Shown: positions 44,001 through 56,000 of the stretch, in pieces
Numbering within the stretch: the first letter of the stretch is position 1
Layout: each line of letters begins with the position of its first letter
From: Archilochus colubris
Taxonomy: Eukaryota > Chordata > Aves > Apodiformes > Trochilidae
Reading direction: 5' to 3'
Length of the DNA stretch: 64,000 nucleotides
Assembly (NCBI GenBank): GCA_023079485.1
Contig: CM041090.1
Span: forward strand, 2,895,180-2,959,179
Notes under the pieces: model-generated
Seen by the model: only the letters and a program-made list of their open reading frames with translations
Database searches by the model: none
What the model was told of the DNA's origin: nothing
Made by a program: the position numbers and the translations under genes

Positions 44001-47000
44001 AAATTCCTTCAGGTTCGGGGTGAAGAGTTATCCAGGGATCTCCCTGATCAACAGGCATCATCATCCAGGGATGTCCCAGTCACAGGGCTGCTGGGTTTCA
44101 GGCAACACCTTGTATTTAGGCAAAATATCCCAAAGCAATATATTGGATATTCTTAAAAATGCTCCAGAACAAAAACTCTCTCTTTTAAACCATGAGGAAC
44201 TGACTCAAGAGTTGTGGTCATGCTTATGGATAGAGAGTGTTCATCTCTCTGCTCATCATGTAGTTATCTTCATTGTGATGGGACCAGACTTTTTGCCTTT
44301 GTTCTTCCCTCTTCCCTCACCAAAGCCTCAGTATACACAGCAGGATGGATGGGCCCTTCCAGTTGCCTCGGGAATCATTCGTGTCAAAGGTCTGGGAATC
44401 TCTTTGGTGTTCAACTCATGATCTATGGGAAGTAACCCTTTATAGGGGGACAGAGTAGCTGGAAAGCAGCCAGGCAGAAAGGGACCTGGGAGTCTGGATT
44501 GCCAGGAAGCTGAACATGAGCCAGCAGTGTGCCCAGGTGGCCAAGAAAGCCAATGGCATCCTGGGCTGGATCAGGAACAGCATGGCCAGCAGGTCCAAGG
44601 AAGTGATTCTACCCCTATACTCAGCCCTGGTGAGGCCACACCTCAAGTACTGTGTCCAGTTGTGGGCCCCTCAGCTCAGGAAGGAGATTGAGGTGCTGGA
44701 GCAGGTCCAAAGGAGGGCAACCAGGCTGGTGAAGGGACTCGAGCACAGACCCTATGAGGAGAGGCTGAGAGAGCTGGGGCTGTTCAGCCTGGAGAAGAGG
44801 AGGCTCAGGGGAGACCTCATCACTCTCTACAACTCCCTGAAAGGAGGTTGGAGCCAGGGGGGGGTTGGGTTCTTTTGCCAGACGACTTTCAACAAGACAA
44901 GAGGGCAGGGTCTCAAGTTGTGCCAGGGGAGGTTTAGGTTTGATAGTAGGAAAAATTTCTTTACGGAGAGAGTGATCAGACACTCTCTGGAATGGGCTGC
45001 CCAGGGAAGTAGTGGATTCTCCATCCCTGGAGGTATTTCAAAAGAGCCTGGATGTGGCACTCAGTGCCATGGTCTAGCAACCGCAATGGTGGTTCAAGGG
45101 TTGGACTTGATGATCTCTGAGGTCCCTTCCAACCCAGCCAATTCTATGATTCTATGATAGTAACTGCAGGCTCCAGGATCCAAGTGCTTTCTGTCACTTC
45201 ATTTTTCCCGAGAAGAGATGCCCAGTAGGAAATAACTTTCACATCTTTCAGGCATTAAAAAACACCAGGAAAAAAAGCTCCAGCGCCCTACTGACCTCCT
45301 GGAGAAGCAATTGTACTGCTGGTAGACCTCTCCCTTCCTACCCCACCTAAGGACACAATGTTCTAGGCAGATGTAGTAACTCATTTTCCATTGTGAAGGG
45401 CTAATAACTAGGTACACCAGCCATTTATTATCTGAATCAGATTCAAACCTGATTCTTTTTAAGATTTCTCATGAAGCTGAAATGCTACAGAAAGAACTTG
45501 CACGCAGGCTCTCTCAAGAGTCCGTGGCTCACTCTCTACTGCCTTGGGCAGTGTTTCTCCTCCTGCCAAATTTGCAGAGAGCTAAAACAAGTTTGGTAAG
45601 GGTCAATATAAAACTCCTGGCTCTTCACACTGTTCTATCCAATAGGACTGTGTTTTGTTTTGTTTTAAACTGTGTAGGATTTCCTGTAACTATTTTATTA
45701 GTTTCCTCATTAAAAATAGCCCTATGGAGAATAACAAATTCATTTTACCCACCTGTGTGATTTCTGCCTCCCTTGTTTGGCCAATGTATATTGGAAAGAA
45801 CTGGACAACTCTCATCATGTTCAAGCTCCAGAGCATTTAAACTTCTTGTGTTGTGCTTCCACTGCCAGATATTTTGTGCCTATGTTTCTATAGTAAGCCA
45901 ATCTGATTGCTATGTGAGCCTCTGGTTGCCAACTGCTTCAGATGAAAAATTACACACCAAAACCATCAAAAACTGTAGAAATCCTGTGTGGAATGAAACC
46001 TTCTACTTTCGGATACAGAGGCAAGTCAAGGTACAAACCCTAAAAGCTTTCTTCCTCATTTCACATTTTATCTCATCTTTTTTAATCTCACCTCTTGACA
46101 GCTTCTTTCAGTTTAGCCCAAAACAGGCTGTCACGTCTTCTAGCTCCTTTTTGAGCTTACTTTAAATTCCCTTGGCAAGGTGGGACAAAAACATTTTGGC
46201 TTTTGCTGCAATCCACTTCTCCCTTAACAGCTAATTATTATTTATATATAATATATTTTTATATAATGTGAGGTCAGGCTCAGTAATGTGAGCCTGACCT
46301 CCTTGGAGAAGGCTGATGGGACCAGTGACAGCATGAGAACACAGAAGGTATGAAATGAAAATATAAAGCAACAGTATAATAGAAAACCATATTTCCCTGA
46401 GAAGCCATGAAACAGTGGCATTTCAAGGCCAGGAAGATGCAAAATTCGGGTATGATTCAGAACTTTACTCATTTTGCTGCTGATAATTCCCTGACCCTCA
46501 AATACCTATGACATAGGTATAATACCAAGGACATAGATTAGGACATTAGTTATTGATTTGAAGTGATTTCTGTTGCCCTTGTTGACAAGAGGCAGTGTAG
46601 GAATTCTGGCTATCCATATACCTTGCTAATAAATTGCTTTTTTTTTTGGTGAGAGCAGCTGGTAAAAAGCATAAAAGGTGATCTGAGAGCAATCTCAGTT
46701 TGGCTTTAGCTGAAGAGATGAGAAGCTGTTTCTAATAAAGAAATTATACTCCTGTTACTATTTCTTGTGACTCCTTGTCATCCATACTTTTTTATTTCCT
46801 TCCTGCAGAGGAGGCACTGAACTTCAGTGGAAGGGTTATGGAATGTCATATTTCTTGGTATTTTTCATTTGTTTTCCCAGAATGTTCTGGAAATTACTGT
46901 TTCTGATGCTGACATAATTCGTGATGATGACCAAGCAATTGTGCTTTTTGATGTAGCTAAAATCCCCCTTGGGGAAAGAGTGTTCACAGCATTCCCACTA

Positions 47001-50000
47001 AATCCACAGGTAAGAGCTCAATCAGAGATATATTGAGATCCATTCTCTCCCTTCTGCTTAAAGAGGAATTCTGCTACTTCTGCCTTTTACTATCAGGTAG
47101 TAAAAATGTAACAAAACTTATTAAAAGACTGCAAATTACACACGAGTGACAAAATAGATGGCCTGCCCAGATTCTTGTTGGTTTTCTCTGGCACAGACTA
47201 AAGCCAAATTCCCAAGTTCCCCAGAGCAGATGTAATTTTAGAGAAGCTTTGCTCTTCTAATAATCTGACAGAAAGTGACAGAATTAATCTAATCCTCCCA
47301 ACTATTATATAAAAAACAATAGAAGGACAGGGAAATGGAATATTTCCACATCATTTTATGAAACACTTAATCTTAGCATATTGTGTTCAGCTCATGGAAG
47401 CCTGAAGGGAAGAAAGTGTGAAAAAGAAAGGTTTACTAGGGAGAGTTCCAAGCACCAAACACCGTTTGTTCTTCTAGAACAGTTGAGATCCTTTTCTTTG
47501 GGAAGAAAAAGCTGCTTTTGCCTCTAATGTTGACAATAGCAGCAAGAAACAGAAGACTGATACTTGTTAAACCATAAAGGAAATTATATTTGCAGAAATG
47601 AAGGTCACTTTGCAAATCTCTGTATGAGCTAATTGAGATTGCTTCTTTTTTCCTTTTTCTTTTAATTTTTTTTTTTTTTTTTAAATTTACAGAGGAGGGA
47701 AGAGCTGGAGGTTGAGTTTCAATTGGAGAAAATGTGAGTAAAACCCCCTTACTGTGGCAGCAGCAGTTCAGAGGGGTGTCTTAGTGCAGGAAAACTTCCT
47801 GACCACCCAGGATCATTTTAAAGGACAGCTTCACACTTCTTCCAAACTTAATATGCACATCAACAAACCGTTGAGAAAGGAAAATGCCATGATATTGAAA
47901 ATAGATCAGAATTTTGAATTCTGTGACTCTCTCCTAACATTTACATGGTACTTATGTTGTTCAGGGTTGGTTTACTGTAAATTGGGCTGCAGCAAATCTA
48001 CAGATTTTCTGGACATGATTCTCTGGGTAGTTATATATATAACTGTGACGTATCAGTCCTATTAAGGTTGTTACAAGCACTTTCCAGTACTTTATTGCAA
48101 TTGAAGAGTTTCTGCTTGGTAGTTATGTAGTGTCTAGTGAAAAGGGAACAAACTTCTACACACAACAGGAAGGAGCAAGTGAAAAAAAAAAAATTGAGAG
48201 AATAATGTGTCTTGTTCAGGACAGTATTCAGATTAAATTTTTTATAAAATACATAATATTTGTTCTTGTTTTCTAGCCGGGGTCCTCCTGAAGCCATCCT
48301 CACAAATGGGGCACTAGTGGTAAAATATTATTTGCTTTGTTCTCTTCTGTTCTTTCCCACATCATTCCTTACCTTAGCTGTTTACAATGGCAATGAAGGA
48401 AACATTGCAATTCTTTATCTTATAGTGATACTACTTCTATCTATTGTGATACTACTTCTCTCTGAAGCTTTATCTTTCAGGAGGCCAGCATGATACTAGA
48501 AGAGCCTTCATACTGCTATTTTTTCCCCTCTTTTCTCTGCATCCATTGAAAAATCAGTGTGTTTAGCAGAGCACCTCTTTCCACATGAACTTAATTCTCA
48601 CTTTCACTGGATCCAGCAGAAGTCTCCAACACAGCTGACCCCCACATTCAATCAGTGACAATGATCCTTCCAACATCTGGCAGCACTGATGCTGAGGTGG
48701 CTGGATAAATAATTAAAGTTTTCTGTCCCCTCCCTGTCTGTTCTAGTGTCGTGAAGTAGCCTGCTTGGAAGTGTACTTGGAGAGCAGGATGAAAAAGAAG
48801 CACTTTTCAGGTAAGTTTCTTCATTCTTTAACTGAAGATTAGTGATTTAACCCTCTGTGACAATGCCTAGAAATTGCATCACCCTAACACTAAGGCCACT
48901 GACCACATTGAAGGCATTTTGTAAAAACTTTGCAGTAGGAAATGCCCCCCATTCTGCAGCAGGTGTAGGTTCAGGGTTCTGATTTCATGAGGAGCTTTGT
49001 GCCAGCCTAGAAACAACATTAGATGTGGGTACAGAAGGTATCTAAATCCCAAACTGAGATCCTGAAAGCCTCTGCTGTAGTACTGATAAACCCTGGAGAA
49101 TCTTCAAGCACAGCACTCAATGACCTTCACGTCCCTCACAAGTTTTGGCATTTTGGCTTCTGCATGTGCACAGAAACAACTCATTTTTTGCAGGGTGAGC
49201 CACTCCTCAGCTGGCTCCTGCCTGACCCTGATCAAGATTCAGAATCTAGAAGTTCCTCTGCTCACATCCCCTGAGGAACTGGACCTGGTAGGCAATCTCA
49301 GAGCATGCACAACACACAGCAGCAGGGTTAGCTGACCTCTTCATACAGACAGGCTCATCTGCTGCAGTCAGATCTTATTTTAGGGGACTAAGAGCTTCTG
49401 TTGCTCATTATAGGTCCTGGAATTAGGATGATTTACAATGCAAGGGACCTGGTTGCACTCATTGCATCGTGATGCAACTGCAACAAAAATGCTGAAATCT
49501 AAAATTGAGTGCCATTTGCATCACGTTTCCATCTGGCTTCTTGTTCAGCCATTCCAAAGAGGGAACTAGCAGTAATGTTTGGGTCTTGAATGAATTTTTG
49601 AGGATAGCTTTCCAAACACAAAGGAATAGGAGAAGGGGTTTGTTCAAAGCTACCTTTTGCTTCTTTTTTTCCTTTCTCTTTGTTTTTCTTTTTTCTTTAA
49701 AATTAGAAGTAACTTTGTGTTTGTGTTTTATCTTGTTTTAGAGAATGAGCTGACATTGACACTGAGAGGATCATTTGAAGAAACTCAGAGAGTTCCACTG
49801 GGCTGTGACTCCCACCTTCCAGATGCCACTTGCTTCCACTATGCCAAATACAAGCAACCATCCCTGGATGTTGTGCTCACAAAGAGCAGGAGACTTCCCA
49901 GCTGTGTAGGTTACCCCAGAACATGGGCCCACAGTTAGTCCTCTGATCTAATCTGATCTTTACATGAGTAGGCAGCAAAAAAGGGGAAAATTTCTATCTT

Positions 50001-53000
50001 TAACAAAAATCCCTCTGACTCCTTTTTAGTGTTCTTGTGTGTCATGTGGAGCAAGAAGGAGCAGATGCATCCCCCTGACTCTCCCTCTGAAGTCCCTGCC
50101 CTGGGAGCAGGAGGTGGTTGGTCAGGTAAGGTGTCTGCTGGCTGCAGGGAACACTTTGCAAGCTTTTAAAAAGCAGTGCTAGTTGCCAAGAAGCAGAAAC
50201 TCAAAGGCCACCTCTCTTTATACAGAGCCAGTTGTTTTCCAACCTGCCACTAACCTACAGCAGGGCATAATGAAGTAAATTTTTTGCAGCAAAATCAAAT
50301 TGAAAACCCAGGGGAGAAGGAGGACAAATCAAGATATTCAAGCTGTTGCTCATGCTCTTTCTGTTGTCCCTGTCCTTAGCCAGGCTGGAGGTCACTGGGT
50401 GCCACTGGGACAGATGGGTGATGCCACACTTATGGGGTGCTCAGCTTCTTTGGCTTCCCCTTGTATCTCACATTGCTGTGTGAGACTTAGTTTTAAGACC
50501 CATATTTAATAGTGGAGCAATTCTGGTTATGTTTATGATTACCCAAAAGAGCTCTGTTCCATTCTAAGTGGGGAAAAAAGGGGCTGTTTAAAACAAAATA
50601 TTAATATTCCTTCATTTTACCTTTCTGATTTGCAGCACAGAAAATTTGATTTGCACTTTAAGGTGAAAAAATGGTAAGATACATTATTTGTCTTCCTTTT
50701 GTGTTTCTCCCCTTTATTCTTTGAATTGTCAATCAAGTTCTTGCCCCTTTCTTACTGCCTGCTTCCTGAATGCTGGCTCATCCTCATTTCAAACTATAAA
50801 ATAAAATGGCCTCAGTTCACTACCCAGAGATTTTCAGCGGCCATGGGTTTCTGTAATGGGACTATGCAGTGAGCTATGCAAGGGTTTTATAAAGAACATG
50901 CCAATTTCCTATTGATATTTTGCTGCAATCAAAATTAGGTGCTAACGACCACCGTAGACACTCTTTGATACCTCTTTAAATTATTATCAGATGTTTATTT
51001 TCTAATAAAAGCAGAATTTCAAAACTAGTTGAAAGAAAACTTTCTGTTTCCCAAGCTCAGGGAACGAAAAAAAATAATAATAGAAGACCAAAGTTCTACT
51101 GCCTGGTCACTCTAGGATATGAAATACATTGCAATAATAGATATACCTGCATTTATTTTTTTAATGTCTTCTTAAAGAAAGAAATGCTCATTAGCTCAGT
51201 CAAGTGATTGCTTATTTCTAAAGCAAGAAACACATTGTGTGTTTTGTGATATGCTTAAGGCCTGGGTAAAATTTAGAAGATGAATATGTTAGATTATCAT
51301 AGAATCACAGAATCCTAGGGGTTGGAAGGGACCTCGAAAGATCATCTAGTCCAACCCCCCCCTGCCAGAGCAGGGCCACCTAGAGTACCTCGCATAGGAA
51401 CGTGTCCAGGTGGGTTTTGAATGTCTCCAGTGAAGGAGACTCCACGACCCCCCTGGGCAGCCTGTTCCAGGGCTCTGTCACCCTTACAGGAAAAACATTT
51501 TTCCGGATATTCAACTTGAACCTCCTGTGCTCCAATTTACACCCATTACCCCTTGTCCTATCACTGGTCACTACTGAGAAAAGCCTAACTCCATCTCCTT
51601 GACACTCACCCCTTACATATTTGAAGACATTGATGAGGTCACCCCTCAGTCTCCTTTTCTCCAAACTAAAGAGACCCAGCTCCCTCAGCCTTTCCTCATA
51701 AGGGAGATGTTCCACTCCCTTCATCATCTTAGTAGCTCTGCGCTGGACTCTTTCAAGCACTTCCCTGTCCTTCTTGAACTGAGGGGCCCAGAACTGGACA
51801 CAATACTCCAGGTGCGGCCTCACCAATGCAGAATAGAGGGGGAGGAGAACCTCTCTTGACCTACTAACCACACCCTTTCTAATGCACCCCAGGATGCCAT
51901 TGGCCTTCTTGGCCACAAGGGCACATTGCTGGCTCATGGTCATCTTCTTGTCAACCAGGACCCCCAGGTCTCTTTCACCTACACTGCTCTCCAGCAGGTC
52001 AGCCCCCAACCTATACTGGGTCATCGTGTTGTTGATTTATGTAGGACTTTCCCTTCCCTTACAATGGCAGCTGCATCTCCTCTTGTGCTTTATTTCCAGT
52101 AAATGACTTTCCCAGCAGCTTCCAAACCATAGTGCTTATAAGTACCCATAGATGATTATATCATCCACTCCCCCCCCCCAAAAAAAAGCATTCAAAGACG
52201 GGTCAGTGTTAGACCGGGTAACTCTTTAAGGTGAGTTTAAAAGCCACCTGTAAACCACTGCCCTCTGCAGGCTTTTGGCTTTAAGTCTGAAAAGGAGCAA
52301 TGCTGTTTCTTGGAGCTGTGTTTAATTTCGGGCATCTTCAGCAAGAAAACAAAGAAACAAAACGAAAAGCAAAACCAAAAAACCAAAGGAATAAAAAAGA
52401 AAAACAAAAACCCCACAAACCATCTTTGAGCTGCGTTTAATTTTGGGCATCTTTAGCAAGAAAACAACAACAAAAACACCAAAAAACCACAAACAAACCA
52501 AAAACCAAAAAACAACAACAAAAAAAAAACCAAAAAAAACCCAACAAAAAAAACCAACCCACAACCCATCTTAGTCCAAAGGCAGATTCAGTGTTCTCCA
52601 GGAACAAACTGAAACCCTTCATTCCTTCCTGTTTTGCTGTACATGATCTGATGGTGAATGTGTCTGTTCATGAAGCAAATGAAATTAAAAAGCTGAATTG
52701 GACTCTAAACATGATGTGAGAGACCTGATCCTTTTTTCCAGCCAGGAAGACCTCGATGTCCGCCTGGGGTTTGAGCTGTGTGCCCAGGAACAGGATTTCA
52801 TTCTCAAGAGGAAGAAGGTGGCTGCAGCTGCTCTGAAGGACATTCTGCATCTGGAGGAGGACTTGGAGGACCAGGAGGTATCTGAGACAGAATTGTTCTC
52901 TGCTTTCTCTGCAGCTGAGTTTTAATATTTAGCACTTGTGTTCAGCTCTCATTTTCCAGAGTAAAGTTCCCTGTGCAAGCCCTGGCTGACATCTTTTCTC

Positions 53001-56000
53001 TATTCTAGGGAAGAAAAGGAGGTCTCATGGGAAACACTAAAAAAAGCTGTAGCCCTGCTGCTACAGAATCAAGCTTTTTGTCAACTAGCAGTCTGCACAA
53101 TCACTTAGAGAAGGGCCAGGTCCTCTCAGGACCAAAGACAAAGCTTATTTTAGGCCTCATAGTCATCTGCACCAGATCTAAACCATTGATTCTGCTCTTC
53201 TTGCCCTCACTGTTTAAATAGGACTTGAGTTTGTTTTGCCTGGTGAAGCCAGGATTGATGGCTCAGTGAGCTCAGCACACTGGCAGCCTGACTTCACCTG
53301 CTGCTGATCATGATCATGAGCTTGCTTGGCAAATGGGAATGATAGTGGGTCTAAATCAGGGAAAAATCAGGTTTATCTACTTTCACTTTAGTCCCACAAC
53401 TGCAGCATAAAACTTGAATGCAGATGGGAAGATGACAAGTTGGCCTTAACTGAGCTCAGCAGCTTTTTTGCATGGCTGGACCCTTCACATATGAGACCTT
53501 GTCTTTAAATGCCAGCACTCTGAGGTTTGGGCCATTTCCTTCCCCTCAGCTGTAGAGGCACCCAAACTTCCATGCTGAACAAGCTCCCAAGAGTCCTCTG
53601 ATGATTTGAGTTGAACTGTAAAGGCAACACTTAAGTTTTTTTTGCCTTAAGTTTTTTTTTTTTTTGTTCCTGGAGAACACTGAATCTTCCTTTGGACTAA
53701 GATGGGTTGTGAGTTGTTTTTTTGTTTTGTTTTGGTTTTTTGCCATCTGATCAAAATCTGGTTCAGATGGCAAGAGGTACCATTCCCTTTTTAATTTTGT
53801 TTTTTGCTTCTCCATGTTATTTGTTTCACAACAGAGCACTGAAAATGTGATGTAGGAGATGCTGGATCTCATGCTAATTCAAAGCTGCTTGGCAGAGGAA
53901 ACATGAAGTATTTTGTACTCCACCTGTGATTCATTATTAGTTCAGGCTTTTCTTCTCCTTGCAGACAGGTGGCATGCATCATCTTTATTACCTTATCAGT
54001 GCTGTAACTTTCTCTTTTCTCATCCACGATGTCCCTCTCCCTTCTCATCCCATTTCACTAAATATGTATTTTGGGTTTGAACAGGTACCTGTGGTGGCAA
54101 TCATGACAACAGGTGGTGGAACCAGAGCTCTGACAGCCATGTATGCTCACCTGCTCAGTGTGCAGGAACTGAATGTCTTGGACTGTGTCTCATACATCAC
54201 TGGTTTATCTGGCACAACATGGTAAGAATAAAAAAAAAGCAACATTTTCCTAGGAATTTTCTATATGGGATGTCAAAAAACTGATCAGAAGTGTTGCAGC
54301 ATCTTTACTCTCAAGGAAGGGCTTTCTTCTTCTGCTGTAGTTTTTTTCTTGTTTTCTTTGGTGGGTATTTGCCAGCATTTGGGATTAATTCAGTCCTGAC
54401 TAAACATGTGGATGGTACCATGCCCATGTGCATTGCATGTAAATCAAAGCATGGTAGCTTCCCAAAGCTCTGCTTCAGAACTCACAATTTCCTTGGGTTT
54501 CTTTTCTTTTTTGACTTAGGACCATGTCAAACTTGTATGAAGATCCTGACTGGTCCCAGAAGGACCTCAAGGAAACACTCAAAGATGCCCGAAAGCATGT
54601 GCTAAAAAATAAATTCCTCACTTGTTTTGCCCCTGATCGTCTGAAATACTATTTGAAAGAGTTGTTCCAGAGGAAACAGGAGGGACATCAGATGTGTTTC
54701 ACAGATCTCTGGGGACTCATCATTGAAACCATGTTACATGAAAAGGTATGAGAGCAGCACCTTTCTCTTCATCCTTGAGTATTTAATGAATATAGAGCTG
54801 AGGGCAGACAGTAAATAAAAAATGGGATGAGACTGGGAGGGACCTCTGGAGATCTTCTTGTCCAACAGCAGTGCTCAAGCAATGTCAGTGAGAGCTGTCT
54901 GCCCTTAACCACAGGGTTTTTTTAGCATCTCCACAGGTGAAGACCACACTGCTTCTCAGGGCAATGCCAGTGTTTCATCACCCTTACAGAACATGGTTTT
55001 TTGCATGTTTGTTTGTTTTTCAGATGGATGCCTAAAGCTTGTGCCTTGGTTGTATCATTCATTGTGGGGTTTTGGGTGTATTATGCAGATTTTAGCATCA
55101 CACCTGGTGCAGAAAGGGTGGTGGAGAAACAGTGATAAGTTTATAGTATGAACAACTTTAAAACAAACTCACATGCAAATATTTAAATGAGAATCCTGCT
55201 GTCCTTTTAAGAGAGATGCACAGCAAAAGAAAAAAAATATTACAAACACAAAGACAAACTTTGGCCTCCTCAATCAACTGTTAAGAGAAATCCCATGGGA
55301 AAGGGTGTTAGAAGATAAAGGGGCTCAAGACAGCTGGTCAATATTCAAGGACCACTATTTGCAAGCACAGAATCAGAGTGTTCCTATGGTTAGGAAATCT
55401 AGTAAGGGAGCTAGGAGGCCAGCATGGTTAAAAAAGGAACTGCTGGGAAAACTTAAGTGGAAAAGGAAAATCTACAGATCATGGAAGGGGGGGCTGGTCA
55501 CTTGGGAGGAATATAGGACTGTTGTCAGAGGATGTAGGGAGGCAATTAGGAAAGCTAAGGCCTCCTTGGAACTTAACCTTGCAAGTCAGGTTAAGGATAA
55601 TAGAAAGGGCTTTTTCAAATACATAGCTAGCAAAACTAACACTAGAGGCAATATTGGCCCACTAAGGAATGAGCTGGGAGCCCTGGTGACAGAGGATATA
55701 AAGAAGGCAGAGGTGCTGAATGCCTTCTTTGCCTCTGTCTTTACTCCTGCGGGGTTTCCGCATGAGCCCCAGATTCATTTAGCCCCAGAAGTAGTCAAGA
55801 TAGATGAGGAGTTAGACATAGTAGATGAGGATTGGGTTAGGGATCAGCTGAGTAATCTGGACATCCATAAGTCGATGGGTCCAGATGGAATGCATCCAAG
55901 GGTGCTGAGGGAGCTGGCGGAGGTCATTGCTAGGCCACTCTCCATCATCTTCAGTAAGTCATGGGTAACAGGAGAGGTGCCTGAGGACTGGAGAAGTGGT

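Larger units (their letters stand above)
37235..45893 (+). other. Copy B intron 3 (8.7 kb)
   Basis: Four CR1 copies and the polypyrimidine arrays make up about a third of this intron. The remainder is AT-rich with no gene signal. The corresponding intron of copy A is only 0.7 kb. Confidence 0.65.

Noticed and set aside
43993..44421. 142-codon plus-strand frame
   Set aside because: No splice context, no similarity, typical chance frame in an intron.
44516..45157. 213-codon frame as a host gene
   Set aside because: CR1 ORF2 end read through into the 3' tail.
51380..52024. 214-codon minus-strand frame as a host gene
   Set aside because: It is the C-terminal part of CR1 ORF2.
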